From Rugalucina vietnamica (taxonomy: Eukaryota > Mollusca > Bivalvia > Lucinida > Lucinidae), in NCBI GenBank assembly GCA_964017185.1, contig OZ024877.1, positions 8,224,006 through 8,288,005 on the forward strand: DNA of 64,000 bases. Direction: 5' to 3'. Position 1 is the stretch's first letter; each line of letters opens with the position of its first letter. The position numbers and the translations under genes are program-made. Under the pieces are notes generated by a model. It had not been told where the DNA came from. It saw nothing but the letters and a program-made list of their open reading frames with translations, and made no database searches. Below are positions 21,252-31,637 of this stretch, in pieces.

Positions 21252-21525
21252 ATTTTCCTGTTAATAGAGTTTACTAACTGTCTAAAGAATGAAGAAATTC
21301 CGAAACGTGATACATTAATGTAATAATTATTATAATTATGTTGATTTTGATTTTCCAACTTAAGTTATGAAGTAAACTAGTAAGCACCATCGAGTAAGCT
21401 AAATTGAAGCGTTTCAAATGAAAGAAAATTCTTGAGATTATAGAAATGCAGTCTAAAACTGTAGAGTCCGTTTCAAAGTCTGATCCCTATTGGGCCGTAT
21501 ATTGTATCTTGACTGTAGTTTCTGT

Positions 21526-21581
21526 CTAAAATTCTCTGCCATGCATGATGAGCTCCCTTTTCAATTCTGCTAGGTCACCAT
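21526..21581 (-). CDS. EF-hand gene, coding exon 5 (terminal)
   Basis: Acceptor TTTTCTTGTTTGTAG precedes ATGGTGACC. With the carried G it reads DGDLAELKRELIMHGREF and stops at TAG (21528-21526). The 3' UTR lies below 21526; no clear AATAAA was found in the next ~200 bases. Confidence 0.78.
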
Positions 21582-24500
21582 CTACAAACAAGAAAATATC
21601 CGTTACGAAAACAGGCCCATATTGATATACAGATTTATTTTATACTTAGCAGTAAAATTAATGTATATCAAAAATAGATAAAAGTGATATTTTCACTGCA
21701 GAATTGATATTTTCACTAGTGATTGATATCAGCCGATATTTTCACTGTAGAGTTTGGATTACTTCTGACGTTTCCATTTACTTGACGTCATTAAATGTGC
21801 CTCACTTCAGAAATTCAAATAGCTCCGTTATTTACGAACGAAAACATAAAGTGTTGGTATTCATTTTCTTAGTTAGAACGTTAGGAACAATGTGGTACCA
21901 AAATTATTTGTGTTTTCAAAAATTTTTGGTTTTTGCATTTTCATCGCCTGCTTTGTGAATAGGAAAATGCCCGTGTATTGTATAAAATAAAAAGAAAATT
22001 TACTTTTTATCGGTAAATACCAAATACATTTCATCTCGTGACTTGAAAACATCTAAATTTTCACTCGTGCTACGCAGTCGTGAAAATTTTGATGTTTTCA
22101 ACTCACTCGATGAAATATATTTGGTATTCACCTCAAAAAAGTAAATATCCTCTATTTTTTGTTATTTGTGAAAATTGAAAATTTTCAGTTGAAAAAGTAG
22201 TTGAAAAATTTTGGTATTTTTCTAATTTTTGCTCAAAACATAGATTGTGGGTAAATGTATTTTATTGTCAATCTTTCAAAGGGGTTCCTCTACATGTTGT
22301 GCCAATTAATTACAGCCCGTTTCATATGGGACTGTCCATCTTAAGCGTACCTCGAGTATTAAGCCTCTACATCAGGAAAACATGTCCGTGTAATGTATAC
22401 CCCCTTATACCCCACTTTTATATAGCAAAACTGGGGTACGCAGGGGTATACCTATTTTATTTTAATTTTTGTGCCAAAACATAGATTGTGGGTACTCGTT
22501 AGAACCGCCTCAGAGAGGCGATTCTAACGTGTACCCACAATCTATTTTTTGAGCAAAAATAAGAAAAATATATAAAAAAAATCTACTGAAATTTTTCATT
22601 TTTACAACTTAAAAAATCAATGTATATTACATGGCCAAGTTTTCGTAATGTGCGTGATCTGACGACATACGGTAGCCAGAGACTTCGGATATGATGTAGC
22701 GAATCTACACTTTATCTTTTTCTTTTCAAAAATATTGCATTTTCACGTCCTTGCTAAAGTGCCGGTCCCACTGCGCATAAGATCGCTATATGATTCTCTA
22801 AATAATAATTTGGGGGTCATTTCTTGGCCCCGATATGCAAATTAAGAAAACATAAACACGCTGAAAAATAACGTTATTTTACATCGTTGCATACACAGTC
22901 TTATCACAAAACTAATGATTGCACAACGATTGCTTACGATTTAGTGGGACTGGCACTTAATTTCCAATATTAAATCCAGATCTATTGTGCCTTTAGTCTA
23001 TTTTAGCCCATACTGACATCTCGTCACCTTAGCGAAAAACAAAGTGACATTCGGCCATAATCACTTTTTTGCATAAGTGGGTATGTACTATCAAGATACA
23101 TTACCCCTCGAAGAATTACAACTGGATTTTAATCTAAATCCCATGTAAAAATTCTACCTAAAAGTTTAGCGCAAAAACAGTGTAAGTGCACTTACAAGGT
23201 TCTTGTGTTACGAAAATAGGCTCTGAACAGCGCTAAAAAGTGGTAAGTGCAATTTTTGGAGAGAAAAAAAAACAATGTTTGTTTGGGGGTATTTTTGTTT
23301 GGGGGTGTTTTAATGAAGTAAATACTCTTAAATCAACAAAGGAAGGTAAATTGGTTCAGCATTGCACTTTATGTTCTGATAAAAATTCTCAAACCAGAGG
23401 ACCAATGGTCCTGTAAACGCTCACCTGAGATATGCTGCATATACCAATAAACATGTTTGAATATTGTGGTATTTAACTCCAGTGCAGGGGCAAATAAAGC
23501 CCTTGGGCCATTTTCTTTTTTCAGAATCTTCAATATTCTGTCCATTTGCCAATTTCCTGCAGGCTTTTCCCTTGAAATGACATTTTAACAGTTTTCCCAA
23601 TTCAAATGCATAGGCAACCCATGTTGACCTTGCCGTAAACTTGGTCAAGGTCATCACAGGGTCATGATTTATATATACATTGGAGAACTTTAGCCATCGA
23701 TGTTTCATGCCAAGTTTCCTTGAAATCAGTCTATTGGTTTCAGAGAAGAAGATTTTTGAAGGGTTTTTACCATATATGGGCGTGGCGGCCATCTTTGTCA
23801 TGTGACCTAGATTATTTATATACACATTGATTCCCCCATTCTATAGATGCTTCACATAAAATTTGACTTTGATTGGCCAAGCGGTTTCAGAGGAGAAGAC
23901 GTTTGAATATTATGGAAATATACATGTATATTGCCCCAGGGTGGGGGCACATGAGCCACTGGGGTCCAATTTTTTTTCAGAATCATCAATATTCAGTCCT
24001 ACTTCCCATTTCCTGCAAGACTTTCACTTTAAATTACATTTTAAAAAGTTTCCCCATTCAAATGCATTGGCGACCTATGTTGACCTTGCCGTAAAATAGG
24101 TCAAGGTCAACACAGGGTTATGATTTATATATACATTGTAGTGCTTGAGCCATCGATGCTTCATGCCAAGTTTTGTTGAAATCGGTCCACTGGTTCTGGA
24201 GAAGAAGATTTTTGAAGGGTTTTTACCATATATGGGCATGGCGGCCATCTTGGTCATGTGACCTGGATTATTTATATACACATTGGTTCCCCCTTCCCAT
24301 AGATGCTTCATGTAAAATTTGGCTTTGATTGGCCAAGCGGTTTCAGAGAAGAATATGTTTGAATATTATGATAATATACATGTATATTGCCCCGGGGTGG
24401 GGGCGGATGAGCCCCTGGTGCCCAATTTTTTTCAGAATCATTAATATTCAGTCCTACTGCTCATTTTCTGCAAGATTTTTCCTTTAAATGACAATTTAAC

Positions 24501-24956
24501 AATTTTTCCCATTCAAATGCAAAGGCGACCTATGTTGACCTTGCCGTAAAATAGGTCAAGGTCACCGCAAGGTCATGATTTATATATACATTGTAGTACT
24601 TGAGTCATCGATGCTTCATGCCAAGTTTGGTTTAAATCGGTTTAGTGGTTCCGGAGAAGAAGATTTTTGAAGGGTTTTTACCATATATGGGCATGGCGGC
24701 CATCTTGGTCATGTGACCTGGATTATTTATATATACATTTGTTCCCCCTTCCCATAGATGCTTCATGTAAAATTTGGCTTTGATTGGCCAAGCTGTTTCA
24801 GAGAAGAAGATCTTTGAAAATGGTGGACGACGGACGGACGGACGGACGGACGACGGAGCATGGGTATACTATAAGCTCACCTTGTGAGCCTGACGGCTCA
24901 GGTGAGCTAAAAACCTTGGCGCAAAAACAGTGTAAGTGCACTTACAAGTTTTGCGC

Positions 24957-24988
<32 letters not shown>

Positions 24989-27423
24989 GCAGTTACATGT
25001 AGCATTTGGCAGTTACACTGTTTTGCGCTAAGGTGACAATCTGGTGTTTTTATGAAGAATGAAGATCAGGCACAACTAAATGATAAAGTATAAACAATAT
25101 TTACAGAAATTGTTTTTTGGTTGTTTTTCTGTCTACTTTGCATTTTTACGAGCACCCATAAATTGTGCCTAGATATGTGTGATACGGGTGCTTACTACAG
25201 ACTCAATTTGAGCCGCATCGTGAGAAAACCGGATTTTTGCCTAGGCGAAAACAAAGGCGCAGATCAGCTTCGCGGTAACCGCGAAGCTGATCAGCGCCTT
25301 TGTTTTCGCTACTCGGATAGTATAATTCCTCTTCTACTCATAGCCAAAATTTCAAGTATCTAGCCTGCTCCTGTGACTGTATAGACCGATTTGTGTCGCA
25401 CCTGGTCGGAAACCCCGATGACCGTTTTTCTCACGATGCGGCTCATTTGTCTATTACCCGGCTTTGTATACATATGGAACTAATTGCTCACCTGAAGCAA
25501 TCCAAGAGCCACCAAGAAATTCTTCTCTGTCCAAAGTCCCGTCATCTGTATCAGGAGAACATAAATATGAGCCGCCTCGTGGGAAAACCAACAATGTGGC
25601 TTCCGACCAGGTCCGACACAAACCGACCTGAACAGTTACAGAAAAGAGCTAGAATCTTGAAATTTCGGATTTAAGTAGAAGAGGGACTGTACTATCCGAG
25701 TAGCAAAAACAAAGGCGCTGATCAGCTTCGCAGTTACTGCGAAGCTGATCTGCGCCTTTGTTTTCGCCTAGACAGATTGTTGGTTTTCCCCTGTGGCGGC
25801 TCATATATTAATTCTGTTTTGTTTTCGTAGCTTAAACATGCTCTAGTTGATTAGTTGAACCCTATCAAACTCGGAGGAAACCAAATGTCTAATGTTTTGT
25901 ATTTTCACTATTTAAACTGTTCTAGGAAGCAACGAGAAATTGTGTACTATCAGGCAAATCCCTCCTTAATTTCTAGCTTCAGATGAGACAGTTTTTCAAT
26001 CATCTCTTTATTTATTTCTCATTTTGAAGTTTAAACTTATAACCGAATGCATTTTAACTATAGAAATAAATAAACAAATACATTGAACACAAATAAATAG
26101 ATGAATAAATTACCGTTTGTATCAGCAGCCATGAATTCCTTAGCAACATCAAGAAGTCCTTTCAGGTGTTCAGGCAGGATAGCATTCACTCCATCCACAA
26201 ATGCGTCCAGGGTTATTTTGCCATCTTCAAGCACGTAGTCATAGAAAGACTGGGGAAACAAGTAGAGGTGGTTTTCTCTGTCGAATGCATCAACCATCGA
26301 TGGCTAGAAAAGGTAATGTAACGTGATGATAGGGATGGTAGACTGTCTTGGAAACGATTTAGCCGTGTACAGATATACTACTCACAATTTGATAAGCATC
26401 AAAGTATTATTTTCCATACAGCAAGTGTAAAACACTCCGGGGTTGACCCTTTAATGACAATCCTTAAAGAGCAAGAATGACAGCCTCATTTGTTTTTGTT
26501 AGAGAATGTCTCGAAGTTACCGATTTAAAGAAATTTGAAACAAGAAATGTTCTACCGAAACCAATGGAACAGTTCTTCTAAAATTCGAATTTTGACAAAA
26601 AACAGTGGTTCTTCTGAAAACTTGGCCCTCACATGATCATTAAAAGCTAGCTTTTATCCTGCACTGCACACGTCTGTTAGATTGCACTTCAGACTGACTG
26701 TCTTAGACAAATCAATTTTAAGTCGAAGTTTCGTGCTCCTGTGGACTTTTAGAAAAATGCCATTATTTCAGGATTTTTTTAGAAAAAATGCAAAGATGGC
26801 CCAGTCGGCTATGGTAGAACATTTCCTGTTTCAAATTTCTTGTAGCCAGAAACTTCAAGGCATTATCTAAAACAATCAAATGAGCCGCATCGTGAGAAAA
26901 CCGGATTTTTAAATATGCGAAAACAAAGGCGCAGATCAGCTTCGTAGTAACTGCGAAGCTGATCAGCGCCTTTGTTTTCGCTACACGGATAGTACAATTC
27001 CTTCTCTACTTATACCCAAAATTTTAAGATTCTAGCTTCCTTCTGTGTGTGTATAGGCCGGTTTGTGTCGCACCTGGTCGGAAATCCCGAAGATCGGTTT
27101 TCTCGCGACGCGGCTCAAATGTGACCGACATTTTGGTCCTTGGGCATTGTCATTATTTTTGGGTTAAACTCAAGGTGTTTTGCATTGTGTTGTATTCAAA
27201 ATAAATACTTGATGCTTATCAAATTTTGAGTAGTATAAATTACAACCCAAAAGTCAGAATTCCATTTCAATGGAAGGAACAATTATGGATGCTTTTCTTA
27301 TTTCAGAAAATATTAAGACGACTTCACGATTTATTAATCCACCGCGCTCCTTTAGCTCCGTTTCGCGCTCCTTTAGCTACGTCAGGCTCGTTTGTCAGTT
27401 AGGTAATAAGACAAACGAACCTG

Positions 27424-27473
<50 letters not shown>

Positions 27474-28420
27474 TCATGTCCAGTGGCTCTACGAGTAAAA
27501 TCCCATTAATGGCATGTTAGGTAGGATTGGTTATAAGGTCATAACAGAACAGGCGTTTGATTGTCAGGAAGAGCTAAGCATACATGAACTTGCTAGTCAT
27601 GGATCATATCATTTCTTTTTATTGACTTGATTGACTTAGACATCAAAAAATAATGTTGTAACTTACATCAACCAAGTCGAGGCTACGCTTATCACAAATC
27701 CAACGGCTCACTGGTGAACAAACCTCACTCAAAAGTTGACCACCTGCTGCGCCGACTACAGCCCCGCCGACCCCTCCTGTCAAACAAATAACATCACGAA
27801 AACATGTCCGTGCTAAATATACCCCTTTGAACCCCACTTTTGTATAGCAAAACTGGGGTATGCAGGGGTATACCTATTTTTCTTATTTTTGCTCCAAAAC
27901 ATAGATTATGGGTACTCGTTAGAACCGCCTCAGCGAGGCGGTTCTAACGTGTACCCTTAATCCATGTTTTGGGCAAAAATAAGAAAAATATCAGAACTTT
28001 TTTTTATGAAATTTTCAATTTTTACTGTTGAAAAAATCTCTGTATGTTGCATGTGCAAGTTTTCGTAATGGTTATGTAAAAAATAACATGTCCATGCAAT
28101 ATATGGAATTTTAGAGATCTAAAAACTGATATTTTTTTTTTCAGTTGAATCTTTTTAGTAAAACTGGCGTAAAGGGGTATACAATGTTTTGAATTATGAT
28201 CAAATCATTTTTTCTATGAAATTTTTAAACAAGATATCAAACGTTATTTACCGATTGCTGCTCCAGCAGCAGCACCACCGCCTACGGCGACTACTCTACA
28301 ACTGATCGCCACCACTGTGCGGCACCTTTGCTCAGACATCCACCAGCCAGATAGTGGGTTTGCGAGTAACACCACCAGTCCAAGCATAGGGAGGAGGCTT
28401 TGTCGCTGTGATTTGCCCAT
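21526..28420 (-). CDS. Secreted glycine-zipper / EF-hand protein, five coding exons
   Basis: Coding exons (minus): 28420-28252, 27776-27667, 26303-26114, 25545-25492, 21581-21526. All introns start GT and end AG, and the phases (1, 0, 1, 1) match. Product 192 aa. Residues 1-25 look like a signal peptide (basic start, LLPMLGLVVLLANPLSG). A Cys pair (C33, C41) precedes a Gly/Ala-rich segment VGGGAAAGAAIGGVGGAVVG (~46-65), glycine-zipper-like, followed by a second Cys pair (~C78, C86). Residues ~94-160 are helical with a degenerate first EF-hand (LEDGKITLDAF). The second loop, DTNDDGTLDREEF, has every canonical ligand of an EF-hand (D1, N3, D5, G6, L8, E12). The C-terminus is basic-acidic helix ending HGREF. 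Likely extracellular Ca2+ binding; the family was not recognised and function is unknown. MITEs fill every intron. Confidence 0.82.
21999..22146. repeat. Palindrome (~148 bp) in EF-hand gene intron
   Basis: TTTACTTTTTATCGGTAAAT and AATACCAAATACATTTCATC at the left pair with GATGAAATATATTTGGTATT and the AAAAAGTAAA end at the right. The GTGCTACGCAG centre is flanked by AAATTTTCAC / GTGAAAATTT arms. Upstream (21660-21760), repeated GATATTTTCACT motifs may belong to the same element. Confidence 0.65.
22160..22256. mobile_element. Half copy of MITE family C
   Basis: GAAAATTGAAAATTTTCAGT through TTTTTGCTCAAAACATAGAT and TGTGGGTA matches one flank of the family C palindrome, then stops abruptly. 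Confidence 0.55.
22370..22650. mobile_element. MITE, family C, full-length
   Basis: Begins CATCAGGAAAACATGTCCGT and ends GGCCAAGTTTTCGTAATG. 281 bp, with the GTTAGAACCGCCTC palindrome and the GTATACCCC block, in the opposite orientation to 13390. Confidence 0.78.
22757..22959. mobile_element. MITE, family B (GTGCCGGTCCCACT ends)
   Basis: AAGTGCCGGTCCCACT at the left is inverted at the right as AGTGGGACTGGCACTT. About 203 bp. The inner part has TTGGGGGTCATTTCTTGGCC, shared with the copy at 30012. Confidence 0.72.
23166..25023. mobile_element. Composite element with TTAGCGCAAAAACAGTGTAA ends
   Basis: TTAGCGCAAAAACAGTGTAA near 23166 is inverted near 25003-25023 (TTACACTGTTTTGCGCTAA). A third direct copy at about 24913 (GGCGCAAAAACAGTGTAAGT) abuts the nested array element. 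It looks like a short TIR element with internal palindromes (GTGTAAGTGCACTTAC) that received the 1.5-kb array element. Confidence 0.45.
23394..24910 (+). mobile_element. Array element, ~476-bp unit repeated about three times (pearl-like)
   Basis: Starts with hairpin GAGGACCAATGGTCCT and CGCTCACCTGAG; ends AAGCTCACCTTGTGAGCC with GGCTCAGGTGAGCT, a palindromic end, after a (CGGA)n tract. Units share ATGCTTCATGCCAAGTTT, GAGAAGAAGATTTTTGAAGG, CATGGCGGCCATCTTGGTCA and TGACCTTGCCGTAAAATAGG. Related copies: 37628-40133 (reverse) and about 46850-47970. The end hairpins and internal array recall pearl / non-autonomous Helentron structures; this is inference. Confidence 0.65.
25210..25444 (+). mobile_element. 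MITE, family A, TSD ATTT, 3' of EF-hand exon 4
   Basis: Near-identical to 13966-14200. ATTT duplicated on both sides. It ends 47 bases beyond the donor side of the 54-nt exon and is oriented opposite to the copy at 25569. Confidence 0.92.
25492..25545 (-). CDS. EF-hand gene, coding exon 4 (54 nt, Ca2+ loop)
   Basis: Acceptor TCTCCTGATACAG, donor G|GTGAGC. With the carried G it reads DDGTLDREEFLGGSWIAS, completing the EF-hand loop begun in exon 3. Length is a multiple of three, so skipping would keep frame but remove positions 4-12 of the loop. Confidence 0.82.
25569..25802 (-). mobile_element. MITE, family A, inverted copy, TSD ATAT, 5' of EF-hand exon 4
   Basis: Reverse-complement orientation relative to 25210: the asymmetric half (GGTCCGACACAAACCGACCT...) comes first on the plus strand. 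ATAT flanks both ends. Its edge is about 22 bases upstream of the exon 4 acceptor. Confidence 0.9.
26114..26303 (-). CDS. EF-hand gene, coding exon 3
   Basis: Acceptor CTTTTCTAG, donor AAACG|GTAATT. Reads PSMVDAFDRENHLYLFPQSF at its start and KEFMAADTN at its end: 63 codons plus one base. It contains the degenerate first EF-hand and the first residues (D-T-N) of the functional loop. The open frame continues into the intron but is not coding there. Confidence 0.85.
26882..27116 (+). mobile_element. MITE, family A, TSD AAAT
   Basis: GAGCCGCATCGTGAGAAAAC to CGCGACGCGGCTC, AAAT on both sides, in the intron between coding exons 2 and 3 of the EF-hand gene. Confidence 0.9.
27427..27471. repeat. 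(TG)n microsatellite
   Basis: About 22 TG dinucleotides in the same intron. Confidence 0.95.
27667..27776 (-). CDS. EF-hand gene, coding exon 2
   Basis: Acceptor TTATTTGTTTGACAG, donor GAT|GTAAGT. With the carried G: GGVGGAVVGAAGGQLLSEVC, then SPVSRWICDKRSLDLVD. It completes the glycine-rich segment and holds two cysteines. Confidence 0.82.
27792..28070. mobile_element. MITE, family C, in EF-hand intron between coding exons 1 and 2
   Basis: CATCACGAAAACATGTCCGT to GTGCAAGTTTTCGTAATG, 279 bp. It fills over half of a 475-bp intron and stops about 14 bases before the acceptor AG. Confidence 0.8.
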
Positions 28421-28438
28421 CTTATTGTCAGTAAAACT
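28252..28438 (-). CDS. EF-hand gene, coding exon 1 with short leader
   Basis: A candidate acceptor TTTGTGTTGTAG precedes an 18-base leader, then ATG (28420-28418) in AAGATGG context. Reads MGKSQRQSLLPMLGLVVLLA, a signal peptide, then the first cysteines and the start of the glycine-rich segment. Donor ATCG|GTAAAT at 28251. Confidence 0.78.
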
Positions 28439-28480
28439 CTACAACACAAAGGAGTTGACAGGGATAAATGATCATCAACA

Positions 28481-28737
28481 CCAGGAAAACATGTCCATAT
28501 AATACATACCCCCACTTTTATATAGCAAAACTGGGGTATGCAGGGGTATACCTTTTTTCTTGTTTTTTCTCCAAAAACATAGACTGTGGGTACTCGTTGG
28601 AATTGCCTCGGCAAGGCGGTTCTAACGTGTACACACAATCTACGTCTTGAGCAAAAATAATTTTCTACCGTTTTTTTTTTTTTTTTTTTCAATTTTTACA
28701 ACTTAAGAAAAATCTGTATATGGACGTGTATTCGCTA
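28481..28737. mobile_element. MITE, family C, in the 5' UTR intron
   Basis: Starts AGGAAAACATGTCCATATAA. It has the GTATACC block and the diverged palindrome GTTGGAATTGCCTCGG / CAAGGCGGTTCTAAC. The end near 28737 is eroded. Confidence 0.65.
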
Positions 28738-28991
28738 TAAATTTTTTAACAGAAAGTATGTTTCTACGTTTATTTGATACCGTGACTAGTATCCTTGATA
28801 ATAATTACGTTTGTCTCTTATGTTGTTTCAAAATGAAACCGAATTATTGTATTAAATGTTTGCGTACTTGCATACTGTAGTCCTCAATTTTAGGCGACCA
28901 CATGCCAAATAAAAAAAATGTTAAAATATAGATCTAAATTATTGTCGTAAAAACTTTTGGCGTCCGTCATTTTTTATCAGATAACACTAAC

Positions 28992-29035
28992 CTGTTTTCT
29001 TCTTCGATAGTTGTCTGTTTCTACCTTTGCTCATA
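28992..29035 (-). other. Predicted non-coding first exon of the EF-hand gene
   Basis: About 30 bases downstream of a TATATAA box the sequence runs to AAACAG|GTTAGT, a good donor at 28991. It pairs with the acceptor just before the ATG exon. The transcription start is estimated from TATA spacing only. Confidence 0.45.
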
Positions 29036-29063
29036 AGTACAGGGATATTGCGGGTTGGCATGG

Positions 29064-29070
29064 TTATATA
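29064..29070 (-). promoter_or_regulatory. TATA box (TATATAA) of the EF-hand gene
   Basis: GCTATATAACC on the minus strand, correctly placed for a start near 29035 and the candidate 5' UTR exon. Confidence 0.45.
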
Positions 29071-29071
29071 G

Positions 29072-29658
29072 CGTCTTCGATCCGGGTGGGTCCCAGGGCT
29101 TCAGGATGTTTACATGAAATACTAAACTGCAGACATCTGACACTAGGATTTGAAGAAGAGTACACGAATAATGTATTAGTTGTCTCAAAACTGTAACAGT
29201 TCACTTTTTGGCACTTACTGGGCTTATTTAAAACAAAAGTTTAATACAATACAAATCACAATGCAGTACATTGTAGCTTGTCAGATGGCCATACATTGTA
29301 TGCTTGTTCTTTGCGGTTTTATTATCATCATACACCAGGGCCAAAGAAAAAACAACAACAACACTTTCACATGTTCGTCTGCATGTACGTACATGTATTC
29401 ACCAGTGATTTATTTATTTATTTTTTGTTGATTAAAAATCTTTACATTCCTCTTCTTTAATATTGCAAAAGTGGCATCATATTTCAGGACATGTTTGATG
29501 GTTAGATAGTAAAGTTAATGCACACACCAAGGTCTTTTCAACAAAAATATAACTTTTCGCATGCAATTATGGACCATATCACGTTTGCTTCATGGAAACT
29601 TGCATGCTAATCTGCGAAAAGCAAGGTGGTCAGCTGGAAACGTACGTGACAAATAACT
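29072..29658. other. Upstream region, no gene recognised
   Basis: Likely 5' flank of the EF-hand gene. No other exon or repeat could be supported. Confidence 0.4.
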
Positions 29659-29894
29659 GAGCCGCCCCATGGGAAAACTAACAATCTGCCTAGGCGAAAA
29701 CAAAGGCGCAGATCAGCTTCGCAGTAACTGCGAAGCTGATCAGCGCCTTTGTTTTCGCTACTCGGATAGTACAGTTCCTCTTCTATACTTAATTCCGAAA
29801 TTTCAAGCTTCTAGCTCTTTTCTGTGACTGTACAGGTCGGTTTGTGTCGGACCTGGTCGGAAACCACATTGTTGGTTTTCCCACGAGGCGGCAC
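29659..29894 (+). mobile_element. MITE, family A
   Basis: GAGCCGCCCCATGGGAAAAC start, CACGAGGCGGCAC end. The flanks share AAATAAC rather than the usual 4 bases, and the last base of the terminus has changed. Hairpin GATCAGCTTCGCAGT / ACTGCGAAGCTGATC intact. Confidence 0.82.
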
Positions 29895-30011
29895 AAATAA
29901 CAGTTGTTGTTTACTTCAGCCTTCATTAAAAATAAATTTTATTGCCATTGGCAGCTATAGTATTAATCATGTCAACGTTTTTTTGTACTTCGGGCGTTCT
30001 TTCGCCATCTA

Positions 30012-30196
30012 AAGTGCCGGTCCCACTGAATCGTAAGCAATCGTACGATTGTCTAATCATAAGTTTATTGCTAGCAAAATCTATGAAATGTTTTCCTAAG
30101 GGGTTCTGCTTTCTTAATTTGTATATAGGGGTCAAAGAAATGACCCCCGAATTAATAAAGACAATCGTATGACAGTCTTCAGTGGGACCGGTGCCA
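30012..30196. mobile_element. MITE, family B
   Basis: AAGTGCCGGTCCCACT left, AGTGGGACCGGTGCC right, 185 bp, with GGGTCAAAGAAATGACCCCC inside. Its right end meets the truncated foldback copy directly. Confidence 0.72.
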
Positions 30197-30504
30197 ACTT
30201 TGACACGCCTGTAGCACACTCTGAGATTTTCGGCTCAGTGCGCTACAGGCGTGTCAAAGTCGTGTTCGAACCGTGCATATTTCAATGACCAAACCTGGCA
30301 GCGAAAGGAGCTAAATTATTTCTTAACTGCACTGCATTGCCGGATTTTTCACTAGATCAATAATAAAGAAATAAATAATGATTAAATGCTTCGATACATA
30401 CCTTTGTTTACCGGTTTCCAACCGAGAGGGCTAGCTCGGATGTACCGAGGGAACCAAATCCCGCTGACTCTTTTTGGAGCTAGTTCCCCTGTTTACCACC
30501 CGTG
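30197..30504. mobile_element. One-armed copy of the 552-bp foldback element
   Basis: Matches the centre and right arm of 61389-61940 almost base for base, from ACTTTGACACGCCTGTAGC to TTTACCACCCGTG. The left arm is absent. Confidence 0.85.
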
Positions 30505-30687
30505 TATATTGGTGAAAAATTATTGACAGACACTGGAATTGTTACGAGGACTGTAAACATAGCACTCCGCCTGTTTGTTATGAATTGATAACTTGAATAG
30601 TCTTCGATTTGATTTATAAATTGCATGTCTGATCATATGCACATTATATTAACATTTTAGTGTTAATTTTGGGCAAGATTTTGTTAA

Positions 30688-31633
30688 GGATGTTCGCTGC
30701 CAAAGAAAAAGTATTCCAACTTTTTTTCTAACCACTCTTTTTTGATTCCAAAACACAACACATGCCATTTGAAAACAAAATAAATATAGGGTAGTGTGCA
30801 TTTTTTTCAAGCTACATGCCTCTGAATGAGACCTCTGAGCACCATGTTTTAAATTTAGTAAAATTGATTTAATGTTTAATTCATTGAAACATACCTGTCA
30901 TGAACAAAAATACACATAGAATGCTTTCAAATGTCATAATATTTACGTAACGCAGACTATTTTGGACCAAAAGCATAGAAAAATTTGCAACTTGAAGTGG
31001 CTGGCAAAAATTAACGACTCCTTTTCCAACCCTACCCCCATACTTGAAAAGTCGGAAAAACTCAATATTTTGAAATGTGCGAAACCCATATTTGTTGATT
31101 CAAACTTTTTCTTGTATTTTCACACAACATAGAACTTGGTAATATTGTTCGAATAAAAGAAAGAAATATATAGGGTAGTGTGCATATAAGAGAGAACCAA
31201 CAACTTGAAAATCGCCATTTTAAGCCTTTTTTTCGGCTGTTTTGTTTCTTAAAGCCCATTTCATAAAACCACCTAAAATTTTAAAACCAGCACAACAAAG
31301 ACACAAAGACTGACTTAGAAGACCATGTACACATATACTGCAGCTAAAATAAACATCGAACTAGTACAATTAATTTGAAGATGTGTAATATTCAAGTTTA
31401 ATCTACCCTACCCCCTACATTTTACTGACAACTAAAATTTTCTGAAAAGTTGCAGAAAATGGGGTGAAAAAATGAAGTTTCTTAGATTGACAATTTTCAT
31501 GGCTCATTCAATGCATATCATCAATATGTATCCAAATATAAAATATTATGAAAATATCTACAACCGTTTACGATATATTCAACAAAATAAAAACCGGAAG
31601 TTCCGAAATGTCAAATGTTAGCAGCGAACATCC
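30688..31633. mobile_element. TTAA-flanked TIR element (946 bp), non-autonomous
   Basis: GGATGTTCGCTGCCAA at the left and its inverse TTAGCAGCGAACATCC at the right, each bordered by TTAA. No transposase frame. TTAA target use is typical of piggyBac and Kolobok superfamilies; which one is undetermined. The termini differ from the 44196-61316 unit. Confidence 0.75.
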
Positions 31634-31637
31634 TTAA

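Noticed and set aside
26058-26297. 79-codon frame taken as a complete small gene
   Set aside because: Only the part up to 26114 is coding; the rest reads past a GT donor into an intron of the EF-hand gene.
28291-28692. 133-codon minus-strand frame
   Set aside because: Wrong frame over the real signal-peptide exon and the adjacent MITE; phase analysis supports the other frame.
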